Shown in pieces: positions 32,939 through 42,211 of a DNA stretch of 64,000 bases. Both the position numbers and the translations under genes were made by a program. The number at the start of each line of letters is the position of its first letter. Position 1 is the first letter of the stretch. Under the pieces are notes generated by a model. The model did not search any database, was not told the DNA's origin, and was given only the letters and a program-made list of their open reading frames with translations. Source of the stretch: Oscillospiraceae bacterium. GTDB lineage: Bacteria > Bacillota > Clostridia > Oscillospirales > CAG-272. The DNA lies in the NCBI GenBank assembly GCA_003343845.1, contig QAKK01000022.1, forward strand, positions 1 to 64,000, given 5' to 3'.

Positions 32939-34093
32939 TTAAAACTCGAGCAGATCCGACAGAATATAGTTGCTGACGTACATGCCCTTGGCGGTCAGCG
33001 CAATGCGGTCGACCGCGGCGCGCGCAAAGCCGCCCGCAAGGTAGCGCTCCAGCTTCTTTCCGTATTTCGCGAGAAAGTCGCGCCCGAAGGTTTGCCGGTA
33101 TGCCGAGAGCGAAATGCCGTCAAACAGGCGCAGGCGGAGCATGACATACTCGGTCTCCCTCGTAAACCTGTCAATATCGGTGCATTCGGTGAGGATGGAG
33201 CCAAGCTCGGTCGGCGACTCCATCTCGCGGATGTAGGCGTCTATGTCGGTCGTATAAGCATAGCGCTGGTTGTTGAAATAGGAATGCGCCGCCACGCCGA
33301 AGCCAAGATATTTCTCATCCAGCCAGTAGCGCAGATTGTGCCGCGAACGAAAGCCGGGGCGCGCAAAGTTGCTGATCTCATAGTGCTCATAGCCGGCATC
33401 GGTAAGTGTGCGATGCGCATCAAAATACATGTTGTATTCGGTCTCCTCGTCGGGGAGCGGCAGGCGATCCCGCGCCGCGTAAAACGGCGTACCCTCCTCG
33501 ATCTTCAGCCCGTAGACCGACAGATGCTCGGGATCAAGATCACGCACAAAGTCCAGCGAGCGCCGAAAGCTCTCGCGCGTCTGCTGCGGAATGCCGTACA
33601 TCAGGTCGAGGTTGATGTTCTCAAATCCGGCGCGCCGCGCGTCGTCATAGGAGCGCGCGAGGTCGGCGGCGGTATGGATCCGCCCGAGTGCGCGCAGCTC
33701 CGCGTCGTCGGCGCTTTGCAGCCCGAAGGAAATGCGGTTGAACCCGCCTTTGCGCAGCGTGCGCAGCGCGCGGCGATCTACCGTGCCGGGGTTTGCCTCG
33801 GTGGTGATCTCCGCGCTCTTTTCAAGCGCAAACGCATCGCGCACGCAGTCGAGCAGCGTGCAAAGCTGCTTTGCCGTGAGCAGTGTAGGTGTGCCGCCGC
33901 CGAAATAGACGGTATCGACCGTATAATCCGCCGCTGCGGCGGAAAAATCCTGCATATGCAGCAGCAGCGCATTCAGATAGCGCTCGATCTCCTGCGCGGA
34001 CGCAGGCGGATGCGAACAGAAATCACAGTAGCCGCACTTGCTTTTGCAAAACGGGATGTGGATATAGATGCCGAGTTTTTCTTTTTCTTCCAT
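32939..34093 (-). CDS. hemW: HemW-like radical SAM protein
   Basis: 384 residues. The radical SAM cluster motif CKSKCGYCDFC lies near residue 16, after IYIHIPF; FGGGTPTLL and EANPGTVD are the SAM-binding segments, with FGLQSADDAELRALGR following. HemW is a haem chaperone of the HemN family; oxygen-independent coproporphyrinogen oxidase activity is not expected. It starts at ATG 34093, 16 bases after lepA, with a weak ribosome site, so translation probably depends on lepA. The lepA-hemW order is common in Bacillota. Confidence 0.92.
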   Translation of the reverse strand: MEEKEKLGIYIHIPFCKSKCGYCDFCSHPPASAQEIERYLNALLLHMQDFSAAAADYTVDTVYFGGGTPTLLTAKQLCTLLDCVRDAFALEKSAEITTEANPGTVDRRALRTLRKGGFNRISFGLQSADDAELRALGRIHTAADLARSYDDARRAGFENINLDLMYGIPQQTRESFRRSLDFVRDLDPEHLSVYGLKIEEGTPFYAARDRLPLPDEETEYNMYFDAHRTLTDAGYEHYEISNFARPGFRSRHNLRYWLDEKYLGFGVAAHSYFNNQRYAYTTDIDAYIREMESPTELGSILTECTDIDRFTRETEYVMLRLRLFDGISLSAYRQTFGRDFLAKYGKKLERYLAGGFARAAVDRIALTAKGMYVSNYILSDLLEF

Positions 34094-34109
34094 GTCCGGG
34101 ATGGGGCGG

Positions 34110-35927
34110 TCAGTTGTCGTCGCCGTCCAGCTTGAGCACCGCCATGAACGCCTCGGGCGAGACCTCGACCGAGCCGAGACGGCGCATCTTCTTTTTGCCC
34201 TCTTTCTGCTTTTCCAGCAGCTTTTTCTTGCGTGTGATGTCGCCGCCGTAGCACTTGGCAAGGACGTCCTTGCGCATCGCCTTGACGGTCTCACGGGCAA
34301 TGATGCGGTTGCCGATCGCCGCCTGGATCGGCACTTCAAAGAGCTGGCGCGGGATGTTGTCCTTCAGTTTTTCCGCAATTTTTCTGGCGCGGGCATATGC
34401 CTTGTCCTCATGCACGATGAAGGAGAGCGCGTCCACCTGTTCACCGTTGAGCAGGAAGTCAAGGCGTACGAGCTTCGACGGCACATATTCCGAGAACTCA
34501 TAGTCAAGCGAGGCATAGCCCTTGCTGCGGCTCTTGAGCGCGTCAAAGAAATCATAAATGATCTCATTGAGCGGCAGGATATAGTGCAGCTCGACACGCT
34601 CGGTGTCGATATATTTCATGTCGATGAACGTGCCGCGCTTGTCCTGGCAAAGCTCCATGATGCCGCCGACAAACTCGGTGGGCGTAATAACCGACGCACG
34701 GACGACCGGTTCCGCCGCCTCGCGGATGGCATCGGGCGACGGGTAATTGGACGGATTGTCGATCATACGGACGCTGCCGTCGTTCATGGTGATCTTATAG
34801 ATAACGCCGGGCGCGGTGGTGATCAGATCGAGGTTGAACTCACGTTCCAGTCGTTCTTCAATGATCTCCATGTGCAAAAGCCCGAGGAAGCCGCAGCGGA
34901 AGCCGAAACCGAGCGCCACCGAGGTCTCCGGCTCGAACAGGAGCGCCGCGTCGTTGAGCTGGAGTTTTTCCAGCGCGTCGCGCAGATCGCCGTAGCGTGC
35001 GCCGTCCGCCGGGTAAATGCCCGCATAGACCATCGGGTTGACCTTCTTGAAGCCTGGCAGCGGCTCGGTTGCCCCGCCCTCCGCAAGCGTGATCGTATCG
35101 CCCACGCGGGTGTCGCCGACATACTTGATGCTTGCCGTGATGTAGCCAACCTCGCCCGCCGAGAGCAACGCGCGCTTTTGCAGCCCGAACGGCTCCATAC
35201 TGCCGACCTCGACCACGTCGAACTCCGCGCCTGTGCTCATCAGCTTGATGCGGTCGCCCGCCTTGACCGTGCCGTCCTTGACGCGGACATAGACGACCAC
35301 GCCGAGGTAGCTGTCGTAATACGAGTCGAAGATGAGGCATTTGAGCGGCGCGTTTTCGTCGCCCTTGGGCGCGGGGATGTCACTGATGATCTTATCCATG
35401 ACATCGCCGATGTTCAGCCCGGTCTTCGCCGACACGGCGGGGCAGCCCTCGGCAACAATGCCGATGACATCCTCGATCTCGGCGCGCACCTTCTCCACGT
35501 CGGCGCTGGGCAGATCGATCTTGTTGATGACCGGGACGATCTCCAGGTTTGCATCCACAGCAAGGTAGGCATTTGCCAGCGTCTGCGCCTCGATGCCCTG
35601 CGTGGCGTCCACCACCAGCAGCGCGCCGTCGCAGGCGTTGAGGCTGCGGGAAACCTCATAGTTGAAGTCGACATGACCGGGCGTGTCGATCAGATTGAGC
35701 GTATAGACCTCGCCGTCCTTTGCGGTATAATCGAGTCGGACGGCGCGCGCCTTGATGGTGATGCCGCGCTCGCGTTCAAGATCCATGTTGTCGAGGAGCT
35801 GCTCCTCCATCTCGCGCGCCGAGACCGTGCGCGTATATTCGAGAATGCGGTCGGCAAGTGTAGACTTGCCGTGGTCGATATGGGCAATGATTGAAAAATT
35901 GCGGATATGCTGTTGCTTGTCGCTCAC
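34110..35927 (-). CDS. lepA: Elongation factor 4 (LepA)
   Basis: 605 residues. GTPase motifs: [14 protein letters not shown], the G2 region [22 protein letters not shown] and NKIDLPSAD. The LepA-specific C-terminal domain ends in KLDGDDN. EF4 back-translocates stalled ribosomes. I start at GTG 35927 ([16 protein letters not shown]), with AAAGGA upstream, giving the usual length; a longer frame to 35999 lacks a ribosome site. Confidence 0.97.
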   Translation of the reverse strand: MSDKQQHIRNFSIIAHIDHGKSTLADRILEYTRTVSAREMEEQLLDNMDLERERGITIKARAVRLDYTAKDGEVYTLNLIDTPGHVDFNYEVSRSLNACDGALLVVDATQGIEAQTLANAYLAVDANLEIVPVINKIDLPSADVEKVRAEIEDVIGIVAEGCPAVSAKTGLNIGDVMDKIISDIPAPKGDENAPLKCLIFDSYYDSYLGVVVYVRVKDGTVKAGDRIKLMSTGAEFDVVEVGSMEPFGLQKRALLSAGEVGYITASIKYVGDTRVGDTITLAEGGATEPLPGFKKVNPMVYAGIYPADGARYGDLRDALEKLQLNDAALLFEPETSVALGFGFRCGFLGLLHMEIIEERLEREFNLDLITTAPGVIYKITMNDGSVRMIDNPSNYPSPDAIREAAEPVVRASVITPTEFVGGIMELCQDKRGTFIDMKYIDTERVELHYILPLNEIIYDFFDALKSRSKGYASLDYEFSEYVPSKLVRLDFLLNGEQVDALSFIVHEDKAYARARKIAEKLKDNIPRQLFEVPIQAAIGNRIIARETVKAMRKDVLAKCYGGDITRKKKLLEKQKEGKKKMRRLGSVEVSPEAFMAVLKLDGDDN

Positions 35928-36094
35928 GTTGAAAATCCTTTCGGAGATGAAATCTGCAATATTTATTATCAGTATACCAATTTTTCGCGCACAAATCAAG
36001 TAGGCGACGGAGAAATCCGCGCGGCTTTACGGAAAATGCGTCCCTGCGACGCTGTGCTGCACGGCAAGCCTTTTCTCATTTTTTGAAAAAGGGC

Positions 36095-36123
36095 TTGACA
36101 AAAAACGAAAAGTTGTGTATACT
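36095..36123 (+). promoter_or_regulatory. Promoter of tRNA-Ser
   Basis: TTGACA (36095-36100), 17-base spacer, TATACT (36118-36123). Confidence 0.85.
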
Positions 36124-36159
36124 AACAGGGTACGTGACTGAAACACCATGCGTACAAAT

Positions 36160-36249
36160 GCAGAAGTACTCAAGTGGTGAAGAGGCGCCCCTGCTAAGGG
36201 TGTAGGTCGGGTAACCGGCGCGAGAGTTCAAATCTCTCCTTCTGCGCCA
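36160..36249 (+). tRNA. tRNA-Ser (anticodon GCT)
   Basis: A 90-base class II tRNA. The acceptor arms GCAGAAG (36160-36166) and CTTCTGC (36239-36245) pair fully; the anticodon loop CTGCTAA sits on a CGCCC/GGGTG stem and reads AGC/AGU codons. The long variable arm (TAGGTCGGGTAACCGGCG) is typical of serine, the T arm is GAGAG-TTCAAAT-CTCTC, discriminator G, and CCA is encoded. Confidence 0.96.
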
Positions 36250-36251
36250 AA

Positions 36252-36295
36252 GAAACCCCGCATAAACACAAGGTTTATGCGGGGTTTCGCTTTTT
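36252..36295 (+). terminator. Terminator of tRNA-Ser
   Basis: GAAACCCCGCATAAAC and its complement form a 16-base stem, followed by GCTTTTTC. Confidence 0.92.
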
Positions 36296-36341
36296 CAGGC
36301 AAAATGCAAAACGGGCGAAAACGGGTCAAAATCGGTACAAA

Positions 36342-36377
36342 AAGCAGTCAAGGCAGCCGCATTGCGGCTGCCTTGAC
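36342..36377 (-). terminator. Terminator of the minus-strand operon
   Basis: GTCAAGGCAGCCGC and its complement form a 14-base stem around ATT (36347-36377), with a CTTTTTG run after it on the minus strand and GTTTTTATT on the plus strand. Confidence 0.88.
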
Positions 36378-36381
36378 GTTT

Positions 36382-37236
36382 TTATTCAAACAGTTTATCG
36401 GCGTCGATGTCGGAAAGGTCGTTCCGGTAAGCAGTGTTCTCCATCTGATAGATGAGACGGTCGCCGAGATATTTCTCGGCAGTGAGCAGTACGGCATTTT
36501 CAAATGAAAAGCTGTAGACCTCCCGCACGCCGGATGCCGTGGTGAAATCGAAGGTAAACACATTCTCACCCGTACCGCGCGCCGGTGTCAGCGCCAGCGA
36601 ATAGCCGGTGATGCCGCCGCCGTAATCCGACGTACCGCCTTCCCCGAGCGTGCCGATCAACGCCGTAAGGTCACCGAGCGGCATGACACCCATGCGCTCG
36701 GCAAGCCGGATGCCGTCCGGCGTATCCGCACCTGCTTCCGCAGCCATGACCGTCAGATTCCGCGTATGGTCGGTGATCTCCACACTGCCCTCCCGGCAGA
36801 CCGCCGTGGACAAAGCAATATCGTCCCGCGTTTCCCGCACCCACCAGTCCGCATCGCGCACGACAACATCATAGCGTGTGGTGACCGATGCATTTCCGCT
36901 GCGGAGGGTAACGGTATAGGCACGGTAATATGCTGACGGGATCGGCATACTGCCGAGTGCCGCCGCATACTCCTCGCGTGCGATGGCAGGCGTCAGGGTG
37001 GTTTCCGCCGCCTCGGGGGCAATAGCCGCCGTCTGCGCCGGGCGCGCCGTAGTCTCCGCCGCGCCAAACCAGGCGGACAGCGAGGCGGGCGGACGGATGA
37101 CGCCGAGCGAATACATGCCAAGCAGTGCAAGCACAGCGAAAACAAGCACGACCGACAAAAGAAGGGTCACACCGCGGGCACTGTAAAAGGTCTTACTGCC
37201 GCCCGTCCGATCCGGTTTCCGATTCGTCTTCTTCAC
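36382..37236 (-). CDS. Membrane-anchored protein of unknown function
   Basis: 284 residues: a basic N-terminus (KKTNRKPDRTGG), one membrane helix (VTLLLSVVLVFAVLALLGMYS, about 23-43), an Ala/Thr-rich linker and an outer domain of ~190 residues with alternating strands (YRAYTVTLRSGNASVTTRYD, DWWVRETRDDIALS, VFTFDFTTASGVREVYSFSF). Family not recognised. GTG start with AAAGGAG seven bases upstream; the start overlaps the glycosyltransferase gene by 44 bases, so a link to envelope synthesis is likely but unproved. Confidence 0.78.
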   Translation of the reverse strand: MKKTNRKPDRTGGSKTFYSARGVTLLLSVVLVFAVLALLGMYSLGVIRPPASLSAWFGAAETTARPAQTAAIAPEAAETTLTPAIAREEYAAALGSMPIPSAYYRAYTVTLRSGNASVTTRYDVVVRDADWWVRETRDDIALSTAVCREGSVEITDHTRNLTVMAAEAGADTPDGIRLAERMGVMPLGDLTALIGTLGEGGTSDYGGGITGYSLALTPARGTGENVFTFDFTTASGVREVYSFSFENAVLLTAEKYLGDRLIYQMENTAYRNDLSDIDADKLFE

Positions 37237-38443
37237 CTGTAGGCTCCTTTACCGGTTCTGCCGCAGCGGCATTTGCAGCCTTGGCAAGCTCCTTTTCTTC
37301 GGCTGCCGCCTCAGCGGCAGCCTCCTCGGGTGTGATGGAGGGAATCTCGCCGATCACATCCTCAAAGGTCTCGACCGGCGGCGCGACGCCCTCATCCTCA
37401 TTGTAGATGCCGGAATGGATCCGCAGCTTCGGATTTCGCAGGATGAGAAAGGTCACAAAGAAGATGGCAAGTCCGACAACCAGCATCAGCGCGCCGCCGC
37501 GCGTAGACTGCCCGGTGAGCATCACGGCGGAAATGCCGAGAATGGCGCAAACCGCATACAGGATGCGCACGCTCTGCTTCTGCCCGAAGCCCATGTCGAT
37601 CAGTCTGTGATGCAGATGTCCGCGATCCGGTGCAAACGGGCTCTTGCCGTGCGCAAGCCGACGCACGACCGCAAAGAAGGTGTCGGCAAGCGGCAGCCCG
37701 AAAATGGACAGCGGGATAAAGAACGCGAGCACCATATCGCTCTTAAACACGCCGACGACCGAGAGGACCGACAGCGCATAACCGAGGAACAGTGCACCGG
37801 TATCGCCCATGAAAATGCGCGCCGGATTGGCGTTGAACGGCAGAAAGCCGAGGCAGGCGGCAGCGATCAGCGCCGTGATCAGGCAGTGCGCCACACTGCT
37901 GTCGGACAGCAGCATGGTGAGACAAAGCGAGATCGAGCTGATGGCGGAAACGCCGCAGGCAAGCCCGTCCAGCCCGTCAATGAAGTTGACCGCATTGGTC
38001 AGCCCCACGATCCAGAAAACCGTGATCGGAATCGCCCAGTTGCCGAAGGCAACGTACTTGCCGAAAAAGCAGATGTAGTCGATCGTCACGCCCTGCGAGA
38101 CCGCAAAGAGCGCAGCTACAATCTGCACCGCCAGCTTAAGGAACGCATTGAGGCGATAGACATCATCCAGAATGCCGAGCAGCACCAACGCGCTGCCCCC
38201 GATCAGGATGGTAACCAGCTCCCTGTCCAGCCGACAGAAACCGATTGATGTAATGAGAAACGCAAGAAAGATCGCAAGTCCGCCGATGCGCGGAATAGGC
38301 TTGTGATGCATCCGTCTGCCGTCGGTGGGCACGTCGATCGCCTTGATCTTGATGGCGAGGACGCGCACAAGCGGCGTCAGCGTATAGGCAAGCAGCGCGG
38401 CGCAGATGAGCGCGCAGGCGCTGTAGATCAGCGTGCTGTTCAT
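37193..38443 (-). CDS. Undecaprenyl-phosphate sugar-1-phosphate transferase (TagO/WecA/MraY family)
   Basis: 416 residues, about eleven membrane helices. The cytoplasmic motifs are clear: DVPTDGRRMHHKPIPRIGG, the Mg-binding LGILDDVYRL, FIDGLDGLACG, the catalytic-loop MGDTGALFLGY and the His motif DRGHLHHRLID. The HLHHRL form is that of the GlcNAc-1-P (TagO/WecA) group rather than MraY. It starts wall-polymer or polysaccharide synthesis on undecaprenyl phosphate. A ~60-residue acidic/Ala-rich tail ([19 protein letters not shown]) extends the usual protein. Confidence 0.9.
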   Translation of the reverse strand: MNSTLIYSACALICAALLAYTLTPLVRVLAIKIKAIDVPTDGRRMHHKPIPRIGGLAIFLAFLITSIGFCRLDRELVTILIGGSALVLLGILDDVYRLNAFLKLAVQIVAALFAVSQGVTIDYICFFGKYVAFGNWAIPITVFWIVGLTNAVNFIDGLDGLACGVSAISSISLCLTMLLSDSSVAHCLITALIAAACLGFLPFNANPARIFMGDTGALFLGYALSVLSVVGVFKSDMVLAFFIPLSIFGLPLADTFFAVVRRLAHGKSPFAPDRGHLHHRLIDMGFGQKQSVRILYAVCAILGISAVMLTGQSTRGGALMLVVGLAIFFVTFLILRNPKLRIHSGIYNEDEGVAPPVETFEDVIGEIPSITPEEAAAEAAAEEKELAKAANAAAAEPVKEPTGEEDESETGSDGRQ

Positions 38444-38454
38444 ACTGTCACCGC

Positions 38455-39456
38455 TTACTTGACGGTCGTGAAGCCGACCTTGCGCTTGACCTTCGAGAGC
38501 GTCTTGCGCGCATAGTAGGCAGCCTCGTCCGCACCGTTTTTCATCACGGTCTCAAGATACGCCTTATCCGCCATGAGACGGTCAAACTCCTCACGCACGG
38601 GCGCAAGCTCGTCCGCGCAGACCTCGCCGACCGCCGCCTTGAAATCGCCGTAGCCCTTGCCGTCAAACTCGCGCTCGATCTCGTCAAAAGACTTGCCGGT
38701 GAAGCAGGAATAAATGGTCATGAGGTTGTTGATGCCGTCCTTGCCCTCGCCGAAGGCGACACGGGTATCCGAATCGGTGACGGCGCGCTTGAATTTGCGC
38801 ACAATGTCGTCCTTTTTATCGAGAATGTAGACGACGGCATTGACATTTTCGTCCGACTTGGACATTTTCTTTGTCGGATCGGCAAGCGACATGATCTTCT
38901 TGCCGCTCTTCGGAATATACCCATCCGGAATGGTGAAGGTCTCGCCGTACACGCCGTTGAAGCGAGCCGCAATGTCGCGGGTGATCTCGAGATGCTGCGA
39001 CTGATCCACACCGACCGGCACGAGGTCGGTCTGGTACAGCAGAATATCCGCCGCCATCAGCGAGGGGTAGGTGAACAGACCTGCATTGACGTTGTCCGCA
39101 TGCTTGGCGCTCTTGTCCTTGAACTGCGTCATGCGCGACAGCTCGCCGAACATGGTATAGCAGTTGAGCACCCAGGCAAGCTCGGCATGCGCGGGCACAT
39201 GCGACTGTACATAAAGCGTATTCTTCTGCGGATCGAGGCCGCAAGCCATGTAGAGTGCCAGCGTCTCATAGGTGTGACGGCGCAGATCGGCAGGAACCTG
39301 CCGCACGGTGATGGCATGCATGTCTGCCACGCAGTAAAAGCACTTGTACTCGTCCGAAAACGTATCAAAATTGCGCAGTGCGCCGAGGTAGTTTCCGATG
39401 GTGAGGTTGCCCGAGGGCTGCACACCGGAAAAGACCACTTTTTTTGTATCCAACAT
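38455..39456 (-). CDS. trpS: Tryptophanyl-tRNA synthetase
   Basis: 333 residues, normal length. Class I motifs: PSGNLTIGNYLGAL (HIGH equivalent) and KKMSKSDENVN (KMSKS). Charges tRNA-Trp. It lies 26 bases after an aminotransferase gene and 11 before the TagO-like gene. No T-box precedes it. Confidence 0.96.
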   Translation of the reverse strand: MLDTKKVVFSGVQPSGNLTIGNYLGALRNFDTFSDEYKCFYCVADMHAITVRQVPADLRRHTYETLALYMACGLDPQKNTLYVQSHVPAHAELAWVLNCYTMFGELSRMTQFKDKSAKHADNVNAGLFTYPSLMAADILLYQTDLVPVGVDQSQHLEITRDIAARFNGVYGETFTIPDGYIPKSGKKIMSLADPTKKMSKSDENVNAVVYILDKKDDIVRKFKRAVTDSDTRVAFGEGKDGINNLMTIYSCFTGKSFDEIEREFDGKGYGDFKAAVGEVCADELAPVREEFDRLMADKAYLETVMKNGADEAAYYARKTLSKVKRKVGFTTVK

Positions 39457-39482
39457 GAGAAACGGTTTCCTTTCGTATTACA

Positions 39483-40685
39483 TCAAGCTCTGTGCATGTC
39501 GATATATTCCCTTGCGCAGTCGCCAAGGATCTCCACGCCGCGCACAATGTCCTCATCGGATGGGGTGGAATAATTCAGGCGGAAGGAGGGGGATATGCCG
39601 CTTGGGTCGGAGAGGAATGTTGCCCCCGGCACGACAGCGACCTTGCGCCCGACCAGCACTTTGGCAAAATCAGCGCTGTCCATGCCGCGCGGCAGCGTAC
39701 ACCAGACAAACAGACCGCCCTCGGGATGCGTAAACTCCACTTCCGCAGGCAGGCAGCTGCCGAGACAATCCAGCATCAGTGCGCATTTGCGCCCGTACAG
39801 CGCACGAATCTCGGCGATGTGGGCATCCAGGTCATACTCGGTCATATACCGATAGCAGAGCATCTGAAAAAAGATGTTTGTATGCACATCCTCGCTTTGC
39901 TTGGCGACGACCATCTTTGTGATGATCTCTTCGGGCGCAGTGACATAGCCGACGCGCATTCCGGAGGAGAGGATCTTGGAAAACGACGAGCAATAGATCA
40001 CGATGCCGTCCTCGTCAAAGGACTTGATCGTGGGTACATCCTCGCCGGCAAAGCGCAGCTCACCGTAAGGATTATCCTCGAGGATCACAACGCCGTATTT
40101 CTTGCAGAGGTCATAGACCGCGCGGCGGCGCTCCGTCGGCGTGGTAATGCCGGACGGATTCTGAAAGCTCGGGATGATATAGAGCAGCTTTGCGTTGTCG
40201 TGACGGCGCAGCTTATCCTCCAGATCGCCTGGAACAATGCCCTCATCATCACACTTCACGCCGACCGGCACAGCGCCGTTGGAACGGAATGCGTTGAGCG
40301 CGCCGATGAAGCTCGGCTCCTCGCAGAGCACGACATCGCCCTCGTTGCAGAACGCCTTGCAGGCAAGCTCGATACCCTGCTGACCGCCCGAAACGACGAT
40401 CGTGGAATCAAAGCCACGCCCGATTCCGAATTTTTTCTTCAGTCTGGCGGCGATCGCTTCACGCAGCGGCGGATAACCCTCGGTGATGCTGTATTGCAGC
40501 GCCGCCGTGGACTGCGTCCTGAAAATGTCGGCGGAGAGCGCTGCCAGTGCCTCTACCGGGAAGGACTCGGGCGACGGATTGCCCGCCGCAAACGAAATGA
40601 TGCTCGGGTCGGTCAGACTCTTGAAGATCTCCCGGATGGCAGACGGGCGCAGATTTGCCAGCTTGTCCGAAAATGAATAGTTCAT
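39483..40685 (-). CDS. PLP-dependent aminotransferase, class I/II
   Basis: 400 residues. The PLP lysine is in YCSSFSKILSSGMRVGYV; YIIPSFQNPSGITTP and EDNPYGELRF carry the cofactor contacts of the 2-aminoadipate/valine-pyruvate transaminase (LysN, MocR-domain-like) group. Amino donor is not predictable; branched-chain or aromatic substrates are common. No N-terminal helix-turn-helix, so this is an enzyme and not a MocR regulator. Confidence 0.9.
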   Translation of the reverse strand: MNYSFSDKLANLRPSAIREIFKSLTDPSIISFAAGNPSPESFPVEALAALSADIFRTQSTAALQYSITEGYPPLREAIAARLKKKFGIGRGFDSTIVVSGGQQGIELACKAFCNEGDVVLCEEPSFIGALNAFRSNGAVPVGVKCDDEGIVPGDLEDKLRRHDNAKLLYIIPSFQNPSGITTPTERRRAVYDLCKKYGVVILEDNPYGELRFAGEDVPTIKSFDEDGIVIYCSSFSKILSSGMRVGYVTAPEEIITKMVVAKQSEDVHTNIFFQMLCYRYMTEYDLDAHIAEIRALYGRKCALMLDCLGSCLPAEVEFTHPEGGLFVWCTLPRGMDSADFAKVLVGRKVAVVPGATFLSDPSGISPSFRLNYSTPSDEDIVRGVEILGDCAREYIDMHRA

Positions 40686-40727
40686 GGTGTGTTCCTTCCG
40701 TCGGGCGGACGCTGCCGCCGAATTGCG

Positions 40728-41180
40728 TTATACCGGGATCTTGAAGATCAGCTTCTTTGAAGCGTCGGAATGAAGCTTGACCGACGGACGATGCGCGTCG
40801 CGGGGCTCCAAGAATGCAAACGAGCCGGTCTCAAGCGCGATCTCACTGACGTTCGCGCCTGCCTTCGGCACGGGGTGGCTGACGTCCTTCTCGGCGTCGT
40901 ACTCTGCATCCTCAACCTCATCAATCGGAAGGTAGCCCATGCTCTCATCGCCCTCGATCAGATACTGCAGGTCAATATACTTTCTGTGCGTCTCCCAGCG
41001 AGCCGCCTCACGGGTCTTGGGCGTGAAGGCATTGACGACGACACGGACGCCGTCGGCGATGTCGTACTTGCCCACTTCCAGCGCGTGAATATCGGTCTTT
41101 GCAAGGTAGTCGCAGACGACCTTGATCTTCTCGTTATAGGGGATGTAGAGTTTCAGGTTTTCGATTCTGTCAGCAAACAT
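40728..41180 (-). CDS. YhcH/YjgK/YiaL family protein
   Basis: 150 residues, a cupin-like single domain. WETHRKYIDLQYLIEGDESMGY and the closing PRDAHRPSV...KLIFKIPV are the family signature, with His/Glu residues that bind a metal. Relatives are linked to sialic acid or sugar-acid metabolism; the exact reaction is uncertain. Start ATG (MFADRIENL) follows AAGGAG; it has a good promoter at 41231-41259. Confidence 0.88.
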   Translation of the reverse strand: MFADRIENLKLYIPYNEKIKVVCDYLAKTDIHALEVGKYDIADGVRVVVNAFTPKTREAARWETHRKYIDLQYLIEGDESMGYLPIDEVEDAEYDAEKDVSHPVPKAGANVSEIALETGSFAFLEPRDAHRPSVKLHSDASKKLIFKIPV

Positions 41181-41230
41181 GATATTCTCCTTCTGCGGCA
41201 CTGCCGCAATCTGAATTTTTTACACCTATT

Positions 41231-41259
41231 ATTATACGCACAAGTCCGCACTTTTGCAA
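41231..41259 (-). promoter_or_regulatory. Promoter of the YhcH-type gene
   Basis: Minus strand TTGCAA (41259-41254), 17-base spacer, TATAAT (41236-41231). Confidence 0.8.
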
Positions 41260-41261
41260 GA

Positions 41262-42137
41262 CTATTCTGCGGATTTTGCGGGCATGCGGGCATCAAGCAC
41301 GCTGTACAGCGTGATGACGATCACGAGAAACGCGCCGCCGACCAGCGCAAAGGTTCCCGGCACGCCGCCGCCCGTGAGTGCGACCCACACGGGGTTGAGC
41401 AGCGGCTCGATCGCTGCAAGGACCGAACAGGTGACCGTGCTGCACCGTTTGCTTGCCAACGCATACAGAATATACGGGATGCCGAGCTGCACCACGCCGA
41501 GCAGGGCAAGAATGCCGATGCCGGTCAGGCTCCATGTATTCTCAGTGAACGCGGCAAACGGCAGACCGACCGCCGCGCAGAACACATGCCCGAAGAGAAT
41601 ACCGCTCATCTTCTCTTCGCCCTTGGTATTGCCGACCGCCACAAACATGCCGCCCATAAACGCGCCTGCCGTGATGCCGAGCAGGTTGCCGACGAGCTTG
41701 CCCGCGTCGAGACTGTCAAAGAAGAAAAGCGAGATGCCGCCGAGCGTCAGCAGCACCGTGACAACGTCCAGTGCACGCGGCTTTTTGTGCAGGAACAGAA
41801 ACGAGAAAATCAGAATGAAGATCGGCGCGGTGTATTGCAGGACGATGGCGTTTGCCGCCGTGGTATACTTGTTTGCCACGACAAAGCAGATAAAATCGCC
41901 GCACAGCAGAATGCCGCTGACGAGCGTATCGCGCGAAAAAATGATCTTTTGCTTTGTCAGCGCCATATAGGCAAGGACGGTCAGCGCCGCAAACAGCGAA
42001 CGTCCGCCCGCGATGACAAAGCCGTTCATGTCGAGCAGTCCGATGAACACGCCCGCGATGCTCCAGAGCACTGCGCAGACGACCATCTGACAGATGCCGA
42101 TATTGCGGGACTGCATATTTTCTTTTGTGTTTTCCAT
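41262..42137 (-). CDS. EamA/DMT-family transporter (second)
   Basis: 291 residues with ten membrane helices and two EamA repeats (CAVLWSIAGVFIGLLDMNG, AIVLQYTAPIFILIFSFLFL; then ALASKRCSTVTCSVLAAIEP, NPVWVALTGGGVPG). Substrate unknown. ATG chosen at MENTKENMQSRNIG; the frame further upstream runs through an inter-gene hairpin. It follows the CpsB-like gene by 74 bases and may be read from the same transcript. Confidence 0.87.
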   Translation of the reverse strand: MENTKENMQSRNIGICQMVVCAVLWSIAGVFIGLLDMNGFVIAGGRSLFAALTVLAYMALTKQKIIFSRDTLVSGILLCGDFICFVVANKYTTAANAIVLQYTAPIFILIFSFLFLHKKPRALDVVTVLLTLGGISLFFFDSLDAGKLVGNLLGITAGAFMGGMFVAVGNTKGEEKMSGILFGHVFCAAVGLPFAAFTENTWSLTGIGILALLGVVQLGIPYILYALASKRCSTVTCSVLAAIEPLLNPVWVALTGGGVPGTFALVGGAFLVIVITLYSVLDARMPAKSAE

Positions 42138-42169
42138 GAGTTTAGTCTCTTTCTTCTGCCTGAATGCAA

Positions 42170-42197
42170 GTACAGGTACGGAAAACCGCACCTGTAC
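42170..42197 (-). other. Inter-gene hairpin
   Basis: GTACAGGT-CGG-AAAA-CCG-ACCTGTAC (one mismatch in the stem) lies between the CpsB-like and DMT genes. There is no T-run, so it may be a pause, processing or protein-binding site. Confidence 0.45.
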
Positions 42198-42211
42198 AAA
42201 TCGGATGTCAA

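Noticed and set aside
37193..38443. MraY of peptidoglycan synthesis
   Set aside because: The HLHHRL histidine motif and context fit the TagO/WecA branch; no mur or fts genes are nearby.
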